Numbered from the stretch's first letter, positions 25,801 through 38,800 are shown. The stretch is 64,000 nucleotides of DNA from Diadema setosum (GCF_964275005.1 NC_092686.1:10971032-11035031); one strand, 5' to 3'. Notes: generated by a model not told the origin, from the letters alone. Program-made: numbers and translations.

Positions 25801-28800
25801 CTGAATGGAGGAATGTATGCATGCAAGTCACATTCATGTCGGGATCAGGGTTGATATTTTCACAAGTTCTTAAATTCACGAATAGCACCTATCAAAATTC
25901 GCGAAAATAAAAACCTTGCAAAACATTTGGCATAAGCAAAAATCAACCACAGGATCAACAGATTTAAGTCCCCTCCAAAGTAGCCCTACTACGTGATCAG
26001 GATAAAGTGCCTTGTCTTGGGGTAAAACTGCCCGTAGGCAACTGCTGCAGCCAGGAGACTTGAACCAAGGACAGTATGATTAATAGTTTGTGGTCTTGTC
26101 CACTGAATCATAACTGGTCCACAGAAGAAGTAGAAATTCATCATATCTTTGAAATACTATGAGTTCAACTTGTTTAGACACATGACAAAGAATACACCTG
26201 TTCAACTACCAACATAGAAACAGAAAGCGTGAAAGCCAATTTATTAACACACTAATATCCTCGCAGGGGTGACAAAACCTCGTATGTACAAAATGTCAAA
26301 TGTTCAGGTGAGCAAAAAAAAAACATGGCGGCCAAAGCACTATTGCGAATAGGATAGCCTTTCCTTTGACATGCAGTGGTGGCTTCATTTTTGGGGTAAG
26401 ACAGTTGGGATTTGGACAGGACATCACCCATTATTTGACCATTAATCCATAAGTCATTTTCACCAAAATTTTAGATACAAGGTCTTGTCACCAAAGCGAC
26501 AATATGCGCTTCTGGCATAAATAAGGCAAATGGACATTTATTTGTTTTCTCAATGTATGCTGTGACAGCTCAGTTTCAAGACAATGCTGTACACTATGCA
26601 TCATGTACCAATACTTACATTCATCTTCTTTGACTTGTGCATCCTCTTGAATGAGGGAGCTTGGTGGAGCAATAGCAGCCCTGTTGGCAACTGTGGAAAA
26701 AACAAGTAGCATCGACAGATGAAGCAAATATCATTAAAATCATGAAGGAATAAAAATATTCTCACCAATATAAATCAGAAAGCCTAACTTTGATCTTTTT
26801 AGCATCAAACAATTGAAAGCAAATTTATCTCTGTATGCTAACAGTCACTGAGAGACTAATCACAGAGATGTTTTGAGTTCTTGGAAAAGATGACATGCTA
26901 CTGTTTGATCTCCAAATTTTGCTAATACAACACAACCCCCCCCCCCCCACACACACACAAAATGCTTTCTGACTGGTATTGAGGTACATGTCTGATTAGA
27001 CACAATGACATGTAATAATTCACTTTATTTGAGTGGATGCATGTTTGGAGAGGGGTGCAGGCATTCACAGTGTAATATGTTTCCAAAGCATTCTAAACAG
27101 CATGCTTGGCAGAAATAAGAGTCTTACCGTTTCGCCTCTTCTCCCTGTCCCTGTCTTCATCCTCGTCGTCACTCGCGGGTCGCCGCGAGAATCCCTGCGG
27201 CTCTCGGTCGCGGTCCCTGTCACGATCTCGGTCTCGACGATCACGATCTCTCTCGCGGTCCCTCTCTCGTTCCCTTTCCCTCTCCCTCTCCCGTCTTCTT
27301 CTCCTGAAAAAAACAAAACCAGTGTTGCAAATCTAGTTAACAACTTTTGCCCTTTTGCACATATCTGTCTTATGTGTCCAATTCTATCAGGTGACTTAGT
27401 GATCTCAAAACTACCTTCAGAATTCAGCACTTAACATGGTTCTGTTGTTGTTGTTGATTTTTCCAGGGAGGTGTTACAGAGATGGAGTGGCAACTCTTCA
27501 TAATTCATGCAAACACATGTTTGGGTTCAAGGCGTTACAATGGGATGTCTAGCATTCCATTACACTTTGAAATCATGCTCGGCACCGCTCTAGTTGCAAG
27601 ACGAAGTTCGGAGACGAAGAACGCATTTCACCTTTCATTGAATTACAAGCTTTATTTCACCGCAAAATCTTAAATGAAATACCCGAATTGATTTAGAATA
27701 GTGTAGGAAAGAATTCAATATTATTAACATGTATTTCTAGTTTCTTTGTAATTCGCAAATCGAAAGGAAATGAAAATTAGGCCCTCTTAAAAACCTAATT
27801 TTTTCTATAATGCGCACATTTCCGCATGTTAATTTTTTAATCTCTTAATAAGGGATATTTTGATCTTTCAAATAAAGTACTCCGTTAAAGCGTGTTCCAG
27901 CGTGTTTTTAAACTATTTGCTGTTAAAATTGTGAGTTTTACACTGCATTTCGATTCGCTGCTCCAATTCAAGGTACACAAATTCATTGTTGCCATCACAT
28001 TGAAAGAGAGAGCGAATTGCAGTAGGAGCAAATATTTCTAGATGTGAGAGCGCTAGTCCTGATTATTGATGCTCTCTTTTGTCAAAGCACATGGGTAACA
28101 CCTGTAGTTGAACGCATAACTTCTCAGCGGTGCCGCGCATGACTTCAAAGGAGAGCTTTAGTTGCCTCTCCTTCTCTAGCACCTCCCTGATTTTACTGAA
28201 GGCAAAAAAAAAAAAAGACTTATTATATCATATCTGGTACAATGTTGGTTATGAATCATGATACATCTTTCTTTTTTTTCTAGACAAGGAAAAGACTCCA
28301 GGTCATCTTTCCTATAAATATGACAAGAAGTCATAGACATATTTTCTTCTAAACAACACACTAAACTGTCACAGTCCGACCAGGCATTGTCTGTTTGAAA
28401 GGAGTGGGAGGGGCAGGAGCAGGCCTCCCCCCAGGACTCTTACCGTTCCTCCCGCTCTCTGCGCTCCTGCTCATCTCTCTCACGTTCACGCTTCTCCCGA
28501 AGCTTCTTTGCCACCTTTTCGTACTCGTTCGGGTATGCCGGGTCGTACTCGTTCTCGACGTCCGACCCCAGGTGACTCGAAGGTATGTAAGCAGCTGCCT
28601 GAATACATAAAATGAAAATAAGAGCATGTGATGCAAATTGCATGCATGGGTGCCATCATAAAATTCTACTTAACAATATTCATGGAATAATCAATATCAA
28701 TAAGACCTAAAGAAAGTTATGTCACTCCGTAGTTTTCATATTAAAAAAATAATAATTCTAATAGCAAAAGTCTTAACGAGACAAAATGCTGAAAACTTCC

Positions 28801-30122
28801 ACCACTAAAGTGGAATTCATTTCAACGGGGCAAAAACATCCATAGAATACATACAATAAATGACAAATACCCAGACATAGCACATACTGGGTATGTTTAT
28901 TATATGCAGACTTCATGCTTCCTTCTGCAGCAGTCTCACATTTTAAATAATGAAATTACAAAATTATAACCACCAACAAGATTAAATATGGGTTAACTAA
29001 GAAGGAGCACTTACTATTTTTGGTGCAGCCACTGGGACTCTGGGAGGTGTGTGAGTAATAGACTTGTATTTCACAGTCTCCTCCAGTACGCCTCCCGTAC
29101 TGGCCCCATCCCCACCACTTGGGTTACTGGGGACGAGTGCAGGGCCGGGTACCAAACTCGGGCCCTGCATCTTCTTGAGGTCTACGACGGGAGGGAGCGA
29201 GGGCTGCTTCATTTTGCGCTGGGCCTCTGTCAGGGCTGCTTTCTTCATTCGCAGGTGGGACTGCATCATCTTGATCCCCGCCGACCATCCCGCTGGCAGT
29301 TATTGAATGGGAAAGTGAAATTGCCAAACAAAAAATCAGTGTTGAGCATAAATACAAATAGTGAGAGTGTAATAGTGTATATGAAAAGAAGTTGAATGCT
29401 ACATTAGATGTTCTCATTGTCACAGTTATTGATACAAGTATTATCATCAATTGTAGCTGAAACTGTTGTTTACTGTTAGTATTATTATCACTGTTGCATT
29501 GACAAGTGAAATCAAACACTGTTAAAACAGAGTCACTTACAATTTCTCCTGACTGGTATGCAGGAAAAAAAAATCTGTCATGCTAAAATGCAACTTTTAT
29601 ACATCCATTCCATAGATCAAGCAAGCGATTCACAACTTGTGATCCATGATCAAGAAGCAATATCAGATTTCAGAAAATCTGATCAGATATTGTCAGAGAA
29701 AAGAATTTACTTTTCATGGGAAGGGGCCAAAAAAGGATATGTGATTTAATACATTACAGTAATTCTCATGGTTACTCATTTGATTAGCAACCGAAAGTGA
29801 TGAGATCAAAACAAAACATTAAAAAAAGAAATGGAAAAAATATTTCAAACTGGCTGCACTCTGGCTTTTTACGTACTTCCTATGGAATCTTTCAAAATCA
29901 CTGACATACACTGGACATATAACTCTTTAATATAGCATCCGAAGTTTTTGGTGTGTGTGCATACCAATATTTTGTTTTTCCCTTGACAATGAAAATAAAT
30001 TTAAGCACTTCAGCACTCAAAATTTCATCCTGGAACTTACAAACATCAGACTTTTTGTCGCTTGAGGCACTGTCCTTCTTGGATGGCCCCGTGTCGACCC
30101 CCAGGCCATCATACAGAGACAT
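16006..30122 (-). CDS. RBM17: Splicing factor 45 (SPF45, RBM17)
   Basis: Spliceosome-associated factor that acts in 3' splice-site choice. Eleven coding exons on the minus strand: 30041-30122, 29015-29292, 28444-28598, 27128-27303, 26619-26690, 24903-25110, 24344-24498, 22062-22189, 20954-21052, 17121-17193 and 16006-16103. All junctions are GT-AG and the frame stays open for 507 residues (human about 401). The N-terminus MSLYDGLGVDTG matches human MSLYDDLGVETS. A charged Arg/Glu/Asp stretch covers exons 3-4. The G-patch at about 324-367 contains KYGFKEGAGLGKSEQG. The C-terminal UHM from about residue 405 ends with GRFFGGRVVNATFYDPDKF; R483-F484-F485 is the RXF motif that binds ULM peptides. 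The extra length is mostly a Pro-rich linker in exon 6 and Met/Pro repeats in exon 8. A TTGCAG acceptor 7 bases before the ATG suggests an untranslated 5' exon farther upstream. Confidence 0.97.
17653..17805. mobile_element. MITE, CAGTGGCNGATCCAG type
   Basis: The ends CAGTGGCCGATCCAG and CTGGATCCGCCCCTG are near inverted copies. The interior has GC-rich blocks (GCGCGCGCCCCC) and a T/A-rich core. It lies in RBM17 intron 10. A copy with a clear target duplication is at 47585-47747. Confidence 0.8.
18520..19353. mobile_element. Non-autonomous element with AACCCTAAAAAGAC ends
   Basis: The left end ACATTTAACCCTAAAAAGAC and the right end GTCTTTTTAGGGTTAAAATG are inverted copies about 830 bp apart, in RBM17 intron 9. 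Next to each end is a long G-run followed by CATCATGGCCC, in the same orientation at both sides. No coding capacity was recognised. Confidence 0.6.
20265..20830 (-). mobile_element. 5'-truncated CR1/L2-group LINE 3' end
   Basis: The minus strand encodes about 147 residues including LLISLHWLPIHYRIMFKLLL, then SLHGTAPYY, SRRLRSSNSSLLAVP, GDRSF and LWNRLPQNIRNLSSLSEFK. This is the standard end of the CR1/L2-group LINE second open frame. Beyond the stop comes a short tail and an (ATT)n microsatellite at about 20271-20305, a typical 3' end for this group. The upstream part of the RT is missing. It lies in RBM17 intron 9, in the same orientation as the gene. Confidence 0.85.
22785..22874. repeat. 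(CTAT)n / (CTGT)n microsatellite
   Basis: About 16 perfect CTAT units followed by CTGT units, in RBM17 intron 7. Confidence 0.95.
23004..24130. mobile_element. GGTCA-rich non-autonomous element, 1.1 kb
   Basis: The short ends ATGCCTCCGCC and GGCGGAGGCAT are inverted. After the left end come GTCCGTCC repeats (23050-23104), then diverged repeated blocks containing TGAAACTT, GGTCAAAGGTCAAAAGGTCA and TTTCACTATTTCC motifs. There is no coding capacity. It fills most of RBM17 intron 7. The many AGGTCA half-sites are discussed in the findings. Confidence 0.7.
25965..26125 (-). mobile_element. tRNA-derived SINE
   Basis: On the minus strand, GATTCAGTGGACAAGACC resembles a tRNA A-box region and GGTTCAAGTCTCC fits the B-box consensus GGTTCAANTCC at a tRNA-like distance. 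The tRNA-unrelated body follows (GGCACTTTATCCTGATCACG). It cannot fold as an intact tRNA. It lies in RBM17 intron 5. Confidence 0.6.
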
Positions 30123-31019
30123 GATTAATCTGCAACAAAATGATTATCCTTTGATTAAGCATTTTCTGCTACAACAATTCTACCATGAGTAATACCAGCA
30201 TTGTGACCAAACCTAATCAATTTTAGATACTGCATGAGCAAGATTGTGGGCGCTCAAAAACAAACCACAGCGAAGCGAACCAAAGCATATCAAACCATAC
30301 TGTACCAGTTTTGGAGCGTTCGAGCACTCTGTGTAGAAAGTGTACCTCACGAGTTATGTTTAGAGGAGGTCACACATTTTGTAGGATGTAGCAACAGATG
30401 ATGTTTTTGCGATTTGACACTGACTCTATTATAAGTGCACTACTGACTGTCACTGTCAGTTCGAGATATTTTCGTGTGTGTTGTTGAATTCTTGGTCTAA
30501 CCGTGATTCGCAAAATTAGCGAAAATTAAACCCTCGTGAAAAAACAGCTTATACAGTACGACATACGTACATGTTCTGCGCATTTTTCATATGCCAACTT
30601 CTGGTACGCTTTTGGCAATCTTACGGAGCACATCAGGAAGTGGTCTACTTTTGGCTCGGTTCAGTTTGGTATGGTACACTTTTATAGGAGCGTTCGAGTG
30701 CTCCTCTGGCAATGGTGCCATGGTATGGTTCATTTTTAGGAGAGTGCTCATATACGCACCCTAAGGATGTTTCTCAACATTGAATTGAATTGATTTGATT
30801 TGCTGTACCAGGGTCATTAAGGTAGCAATATTAATGGATGCCATCTAGTATATCATTTAGCAACCATGGCATGGGACCGCCAGTGGCTTACAAAGTCCCC
30901 TCTGGTCTGGAAGGACAGGTCGCCTTGCCTTGCAAGGGGCACAAGTCAGAACTGGCATATTACACAAATACAAATGCAGATGAACTAAACGAACCATACA
31001 ATCTTAGCTACGAATCATA

Positions 31020-31070
31020 TGATTGGCCCTCTACAAGTTTTCAACTTACTGCCACTGGGCGTCATCATAG
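31020..31070 (+). mobile_element. LINE 3'-tail fragment
   Basis: It shares CCCTCTACAAG, TTCAACTTACTG, CTGGGCGTCATC and TAGGTAATT, in that order, with the end of the LINE at 4600-5495. No RT sequence was recognised upstream. Confidence 0.6.
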
Positions 31071-31222
31071 GTAATTATCATGATTAGGATCTAGGGGAGT
31101 TAATATGCAAAATTTGATATAGAGTCTAATGATGTTACTTATATATAGGCTAGGAAAAGGCGTTATAGACTATAGAAACAAAAACAACAAGGAAAAGTAG
31201 AAATTACGCGGTGCGTAAAATA

Positions 31223-32155
31223 TGTCCCCGCAGGAAGTAGCATTTAGTAGCAAAATGTACAATATCGGTAAAAAATCAAGGTCAAAGGTCAAAGAAGTCA
31301 AAAGGTCAAAATTCTGTGTAGAAGTTTTGAAGCCCTCACCTAGTGCCATCACAAAAAGCAAACAGAATTCAAAATCGGGTTAGAAATGGCGAAGGAGTAG
31401 CATTTTGTAGCCAATGTACAATATAGGTCAAAAATCAAGGTCAAAGGTCAAAGAAGTCAAAGGTCAAAATTCTTTGTAGAAGTTTTGAAGCCCTCACCTA
31501 GTGCCATCACATAAAGCAAACGGAATCGAAATCGGGTAAGAAATGGCGAAGGAGTAGCATTTTGTAGCAAAATGTACAATATAGGTCAAAAATCAAGGTC
31601 AAAGGTCAAAGAAGTCAAAGGTCAAAATTCTGTGTAGAAGTTTTGAAGCCCTCACCTAGTGCCATCACATAAAGCAAACGGAATCGAAATCGGGTTAGAA
31701 ATGGCGAAGGAGTAGCATTTTGAAGCAAAATGTACAATATAGGTCAAAAATCAAGGTCAAAGGTCAAAGAAGTCAAAGGTCAAAATTCTGTGTAGAAGTT
31801 TTGAAGCCCTCACCTAGTGCCATCACATAAAGCAAACGGAATCGAAATCGGGTTAGAAATGGCGAAGGAGTAGCATTTTGAAGCAAAATGTACAATATAG
31901 GTCAAAGGTCAAAGGTCAAGGTCAAAGGTCACAACTGAAATTCTGTGTGGAAGTTTCACAGCTCCCATGTAGTGCTATCATATAAAGCAAACAGAATCAA
32001 AATTGGCTCATAAATGACAGAGAAGTAGCAAATTGAACATTTTGATCACACACGCACGCACAGACAGACGGACGGACGGACAGACGGACACACGGACACA
32101 CACACGTTCGGAGCCCGTTTCATAGTCCCCTGCTCGAACTCGTTCGGCGGGGACA
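31223..32155. mobile_element. Element with five 157-bp tandem units
   Basis: The ends TGTCCCCGC and GCGGGGACA are inverted. Inside, five direct units start near 31234, 31391, 31548, 31706 and 31864 (period 157-158 bp), each with GAAGGAGTAGCATTTTG, GTACAATATAGGTC, AAGGTCAAAGGTCAAAGAAG and AAGTTTTGAAGCCCTCACC. The right side has GACGGACG repeats and ends with CTGCTCGAACTCGTTCGGCG. A truncated inverted relative is at 41357-41668. Confidence 0.85.
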
Positions 32156-32210
32156 AAAATAAGGTAACCAAGTATTAAACACTTTTATTAAAATTTATTC
32201 AGCATGGAAG

Positions 32211-32388
32211 CAGGGCTGCCAACTCTCACGCATTGAGCGTGAGACTCACGCATTTTGATCCTTTCTCACGCTAAAACTTCATTTCATTTGCATGCATTTC
32301 TATTGATCTCACTCATTTTGACTCCTAAATTATAGCATTGGCCTACGGGAGTCTCACTCTCAACTAGTTTCCAGTGTTGGCAGCCCTG
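32211..32388. mobile_element. MITE, TIR CAGGGCTGCCAAC, TSD TGGAAG
   Basis: The ends CAGGGCTGCCAACTC and GTGTTGGCAGCCCTG are near inverted copies, and TGGAAG flanks both sides (32205-32210 and 32389-32394). The interior repeats CTCACGCATT and TCTCACGC. No coding capacity. Confidence 0.8.
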
Positions 32389-33153
32389 TGGAAGGTACAA
32401 TTCAGAAACAAAGATTTACAGAGCGATCTTTTGGTCAACAAGTATTGACCCAATCTGTCGCGACTGACCCATGTGTGAATAAGTGGACTGCATGCTGCCC
32501 CCCCCCCCCCAACTGCGACCAGCCTGACAGCGAAGCGTTCTCCCACACGCCACAGTAACAGCAGCTAACCCGTAAACTGCCAAGGGTATTTTTGGTATTT
32601 TTAGTTTTTAGGGCCACACAAATATTCTTGAAATTATTGAAAAATATTATATTTCTAACGTTAGTGTTTTTATGTGATGTTAGAGGCATTTAATATCGTG
32701 AAATAATAGTCCACCACTCCATTCACCGCCATTCATTTCTATAGCCAGTGACTGCTTTCAACCTCCATGACCATAGACTTGCTCGACTTTGCACACAGTG
32801 AAGACGCACACGCAGAACAAGAGGGGACCGATATCACGATTTGGCCATGTTATGCCTCATTTTGAAGATAGAAAAATAGATTGAAAATTTGAACTAAAAA
32901 AATTCTTTTCAATAAATTTCCCTAAATTTCAAATATAATTTTCATATTTTAATTAATGTCAAAAACCAATTTTCATATTGAAAAATACCATGATAATAAT
33001 ACAGATCTAACACTTAACATGTTAGATTAAATAAATTCATGTTTCTGATTGTCATAAAAAATATGAAAAATCAATTTAAATTTACGATAGATTTCTATTT
33101 TTCAAACTTTCCTGACTGTGACACTAGATCAATCATGTAACTTGTTATTGGAT

Positions 33154-33382
33154 GTACAAAATTAGGTAGAACATTTGGAAAACGATATAAAATTTAACGT
33201 TATTATAGAGGTCTAGATCTAACAATATGGTTAACAATTGTTAACCATATTGTTAGATCTAGACCTCTATAATTCATATTGTTAACAATGTTAACAATGT
33301 TAACCATATTGTTAGATCTAGACCTCTAATGTTAACGTTAAATTTTATATCGTTTTCCAAATGTTCTACCTAATTCTGTACA
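33154..33382. repeat. Nested palindrome, 229 bp
   Basis: The outer arms 33154-33240 and 33297-33382 are reverse complements with few mismatches. Between them lies a third, partial copy of the inner arm, so AGATCTAACAATATGGTTAA and its complement occur three times in alternating orientation. Confidence 0.85.
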
Positions 33383-35856
33383 TTGATATTTTAGGACACT
33401 AATACAAGAAATTCGGGTGTTTATCTCTTTTTACTGCTGAGATATTTGTATAATTGTGAGTCAAGTAAATCAATGCAATGTCCGTCCGCGTCCATCCGTG
33501 TTGTGCTAGAATTTAGGTTTAGCAGTCCGCAATGCAATGATTGGCATTATTGCACTTTGTCTCAGAATACACTTGTCACTACTAAAATTGATAAGAAAAA
33601 ATAGACTATTTCACCAGGAAACAATAACACGTCACAGTTCTAACGTTTGGTAAATTTTACCAGTCTCCGCAATTTGAGCACAACAGAAAAAGTATGGGTA
33701 AACGTGTTTCTATTGCAATTTTGTTACCTTTTTCCAAACAAGCAGATCGTAGAGCACTGACCGGAATTTGCGGAAAAAGTTGATAACAGGGTCTGATCTA
33801 AAATTTGAAACATTAGAAAGTATGCAACTCTTATCAATAACTTTTTAAGGTATATCACATCATAACTATAAACTTTTTAGCTTATAATGCATGTATTATA
33901 AAAGATAAAAATCATAAATTTGTCTTAACATTTTTTTTTTACGAATTAATATTTCATTACATTGTTCGAGGTCACCATAGGCTGTACAGCAAACACTTAT
34001 CATTGCACTCGACAGGTGAAGCGAGGCGCAGCATCTGCAGCTCCAGCAGCGTGACCTGCATTGCCAGCGCAGCCAGCCATCGCTAAACCAGCACCAACTG
34101 TCCCCAGAGCAGCGGCCCGTATTTGTACCAGTGTCCAGTAGTAGGCCTAGTATAGTACGAGCCTGCGGCTGCATGCTGGTCCAATGCTTCGGCGTTCGGT
34201 GCGGTGTTAAATGTTGCAAGCATTGTGTGGTGAGTGATCTGTGCTGTGACATGTTATTCTATATTCTGACAAAATGGCAATTAACAATGATTGGTCATGT
34301 GGAAAGGCTAGGGGATTATTAAGGGAACAGCTGGGGAAGGTCGAAGGGTTGACCGAAAGGTCGGTTTGTAAATCTCTTCTGGTTCTGCTCTAGAATCTAT
34401 CTTCATTAATGATCTTGTCGTTGTTTGGGGATATGTTCCGCGGAGACTGTCCCTAAATTACTGATACAACAAGTACCGTTCCACTGACTACTAAATTCTG
34501 GCTTCAGCTTCCCGGAATCCCCTCCTGTCTACGGAGGAAAACCGTAAAAGTAGAATACCTAAAAGTTGAAAAAAAAAAAAAAAAAAAATTCCTCCGGACA
34601 GACTTGACGGGTGTCCAGGGCCGGGCCCAGGGGAGGGGACACTCTATAAACAATGATTTAAAAAAAAAAAAAAAAAAAAAAAATCAAATAGTCTAGAGAG
34701 AGGAGAAAACAGGGAAAGAAAAACAAAACAAACAAAACAAACGTACAAAACATAAAGTTATAGGCCGAACATGTTAGATCTAAACCCCAGCAGTATGTTC
34801 ATAGATACAAGATAATATTAGAAGGCTAACTTGAGTGTGCATGCAAGCAGCGTATGCCGCAATCATGGCGCTCCCGGAGAGTGAGCTGTTCTGAGCAATG
34901 ACGTGAAACTCATTGACATTGTCAATACCCCAACGCCTGCTTTGGTTCTATAAATTTATGTGATTGATTGAAAAAACAAGCTGTGTAACTTAATAAACTT
35001 GTAGTATATTAACGTATGTCCTGTGATTTTGGTGGAATTTGTGTTTGTGGAATTCAAGATACATAGGCCTACATTCATAGAAAATAATTAAATGTCATTT
35101 GAAGGATTCAGGTCATAGGGCCATAGGGCCATAGGGCCTAAATGTAAATATGCAAACAAAATCCAAATCATTCTAATTCTAATAGGCTTTATAATGCAGC
35201 AATACCACCACATCAGTGGAGCAGTGGAGTTTGATGAAAATCAGACAATCCATTGAAAAGTTATGAAGTTTTAGAGTTTCAGTGTGGCCATCACTGCATG
35301 AGAAGATTTCAATGGAAACTTGGTACAAATATGTATAATGACATCCGTGGAATCAAGACAATTTGTTCTTTGCATCAGATTTTTTTTTTAGATTTTTTTT
35401 TTTTTTGTAGCTATTCGAAGCAGTTGTCAGTAAACATTCACACACACACAAAAAAAAATAATAATTCATTAGGACCAGAGATATCTAGTTTGTAATATCA
35501 GGTATTTTGTTTTATCAGATCTCTTTATACGGTATCAAGTTTCCACTGTACCGTACAATAGTTTGTCATGCATTGATGATGATACAATTAAAGAAAATAT
35601 AAAGAGGAAAAGGAAGGAAGGAAGGAAAATATAAAAGCACTTGACTTACCTCTTTCTGAAAACAGGGTGGTATAATTTACCCTTAACACACTTCAGTATA
35701 TGTTATGCAATGTGACTTTACTTGATTTGAAAGGAAGGCATATTGCTTAGAGCAGAGATATTCATGTACTTGTGCCTGAATCTTGGTTCAATCAGATCTT
35801 CAGCTGAAGTGGAAAGATATACAGCTACTGACTATAACCACACAGAGCAGACCCAA

Positions 35857-38800
35857 ATGGTAGTGGTACTCATGATGGACAAGAACCCGAAATATGATGA
35901 GGAGTCAAGTTGGAGGAGAAAGGGCAATACTGAGTACATGTATATGGACATTTCCTTGTAAGTGTGACTTTAAAATCATTATAAATCTTACATGATGAAC
36001 CTGCAAGGCTTTACTATGTATTTAAAAAGAGTTCCTTATGTACTACCACTCTAAAGCTCTAACACCAACTCCAACCCTATTCCTTTACCTTGAAAGATTA
36101 AAGAAATGTTGATAACTGTAGTTTTCATTATAATACCAGGTTTAAATCTTAATCCAATTTATTGCTAAAAATTTGATTATTACTAGTAGGATTGATTTTA
36201 TTATGAAGGATATGGACCATGTGCCACATTCAAAGCCACAAAGTATCTTCAATTCATGTGCTGTAAACTTTATTACACTTTATTTTCTTTTTGCATTAAA
36301 ATATGTGTACAGATTTGCATGATTAGTCGTCTACCAGTAAATGAATGTAACTGTGCATCTTTGACTACAAGTACAATTGTACTACAATGTTAGGGAGAAC
36401 ACTACAGAATGACTAGACTGGAAAACTTGAAATGGATAGATTCTGGTCAAATATGTTAATCCATCATCAACCATCCATGATGACCTTTGAACTCCACACG
36501 GGTATGATTTGGTAGTTGCACAAATAAGTGTACATGGTCTTTGGCATTTTATTGGAGAAACATTCAATTTTTGTAGGTATTATGTTCCATATTAAGAAAA
36601 AATGAGGTGTAGATGTTCTTTGTGAATGCTAGTAACCACTTTGTAAGAAACAGTGTGAACAGTTTATTCAATAGATATGAACATGTGTTCCTTGTGTTAA
36701 ATTGGCATGATTGCTAATTGAGTTTTTCAACTTATAAATTATCAAGTAATTCTTTGGAAAGAAGCATGATCTGGATATCATGATATAGACTGACAAAAGG
36801 AATGATGATGATATCTTGTCTTTAAATGATTTGTATATACTTATGATCTATTACTATGAAATATATCAATAATACATGGGGTTGCAACCTTTTTGAAATG
36901 CAGTTTGACTTATATGAGCTTCTATACTCTTCATTGCAATAGCTGGTATCTTGTGATAAATGCACTAAAATGATAAAAACCATGTACAGGAAGTTGAATA
37001 TCTGCCTGATATTTGCTATGTGGCATGTAAGAAATGAGTGAATTTGAAATTGTTCTATTATTTTCCTTTTTATGTGTGTGTGTGTGTCAGAGAATTTGAA
37101 GGGACTCCACCAGAGATCGAAGATGCAGTCTTCAAGTACATTCTCACGCTGGCTCTAAGGCAACTTCATGGCGACATCGGAGCAGCCATGACGTTAGATC
37201 TTTTGAGATACCAGCCAGACGACCTGCGGGCAATCCTCAGATTTCATCACAGGTAATCTGTCGTCAGTACAGTGGATCCTTGTTATAACAAGGTTGGATA
37301 TGGCGAGGTAGTGTTATATAACAAGGACATTTGAGTGGCTCCCTAGCAGCTTGTTATCAAGAGGTCCCCTTGTATATCTTTCTCTCTGAAGTTATTTGAT
37401 TTCATGCATAAGGGGTATGCAGGATGACTTGATGACCTGGAAGTGGCTTTGTTTGGACAGAAGTCTGCACATCAAAGTGAAAGCAGAGTTCTATTGATAT
37501 GCCTGCAGAACTGTGGATTTTCACTCTAAAATGTACACATATGCATAAGAAATGTCTGAAATAATGCTGTGATAATACATTATCAGTTGGGCAATGGCAA
37601 AAAGGTGAAATATTAGCCAAAAAGGTTCACTGAAAGTACTACATTTTGAATTATCAACAATTGACAGCTCGGGCCACAGCAGTATCCCCTGGATCTTATG
37701 GGCTGGATTGAATAACATGCAGTTTGTTGGAAAATGATTGCTAGAGCACATTCGATCATCATGTAAAGTTCTTCCTACCTACAACTGATGGGGAGAGTGC
37801 TTAAGGAATAAAAGTTGTGTACTACCAGTATTTTCAAAGTTATTTTATACCTTTGATCTCAAAATACTCCAAATCAACTCAATATCCTGGCAAATCAGGA
37901 GGAGGAAAGAAGACTATCACGTGTTTGTTTGTTTTGGGTTGTTTGTTTTGGGTTGTTGTTGTTGTTGTTTTTTTTTTTTACGAATGGAATGAACGAACTA
38001 AAAAGTGAATTCAGGGAAGTACATAGGCCAGGACATTTTCTGTATTGAAATGAGATGTAGATGTGTGTGTTGAACATCCACATGATGGGATATCCTCATC
38101 TTTTCAGTGGACTGGTGAAACTCTGGAGTGCATTGACCATGTACGGGTACTACAATGATCGGAGATGTGTCTTCATTGTACACAAGGTGAGCGGCTACCA
38201 TGATAGTTTTATATGGAAGCAGAGTCATGACCTTTTCGCTGCCTTACAATAAAAAAATCCTGCTAAAATTTATCAGCATTTGATATCTGTACAATTCATA
38301 CAGGAAATATTTTTCGAGAGGATATGTGATAAAATCAGGTTTGCATTTTGCCTTGCCTGCAATTCAGTGTATGGTGAATGCATTTGCAGCTGGTAGCCAC
38401 TTCGTGAATGGGACCAGGCAAGGAACTGCCATTGGCTACTTGCACCAGCAATCTGTGTCACAGCGCATTGGCAAAGCGAGTGTGATGAGTGAGAAGACTT
38501 TATACATGCAGCCATGCAAGATCAAGAAAGTTAATTTCAGGTGGTTGCAGACAATTTTTCCACATATTACCGGTATACGCAGTCACTTGATATGAAATTA
38601 ATGGTCAGCTGAGAGAAATTTGACAAAGCATTCACATACAAAAACAAAATATGAAGTGATATAAAGGAAAGTGTGCATGATTTTTCTTTTGTCCATCACC
38701 TTCATAACTTGCTTTGAAAGTTGTAATTGAAAAAGTGTAGGTACAATTTGGCCACAAGTAGGCTGTAATGGTAACCACTTTATAGCCACGCCCATCCACC

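Larger units (their letters stand above)
30123..35856. other. Divergent spacer between RBM17 and RPP14
   Basis: The two genes diverge from this stretch, so both promoters should lie here. It also holds a repeat at 30245-30765 with GGAGCGTTCGAG motifs in both halves, a LINE tail near 31020-31070, the 157-bp repeat element (31223-32155), a MITE (32211-32388), a nested palindrome (33154-33382), and poly-A tracts near 34570-34680. A GC-richer patch at about 34010-34250 is a candidate promoter or untranslated exon; no coding exon could be proved. Confidence 0.5.

Noticed and set aside
25965-26125. tRNA gene
   Set aside because: A-box and B-box remnants are present but the acceptor stem does not pair and a SINE body follows.
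31223-32040. Regular repeats that might suggest a CRISPR array
   Set aside because: The units are 157 bp and nearly identical throughout, with no spacer/repeat alternation, and the context is eukaryotic.
33896-34252. 118-codon Cys/Ser-rich open frame
   Set aside because: No homology; the region may be a promoter or untranslated exon, but coding is unsupported.
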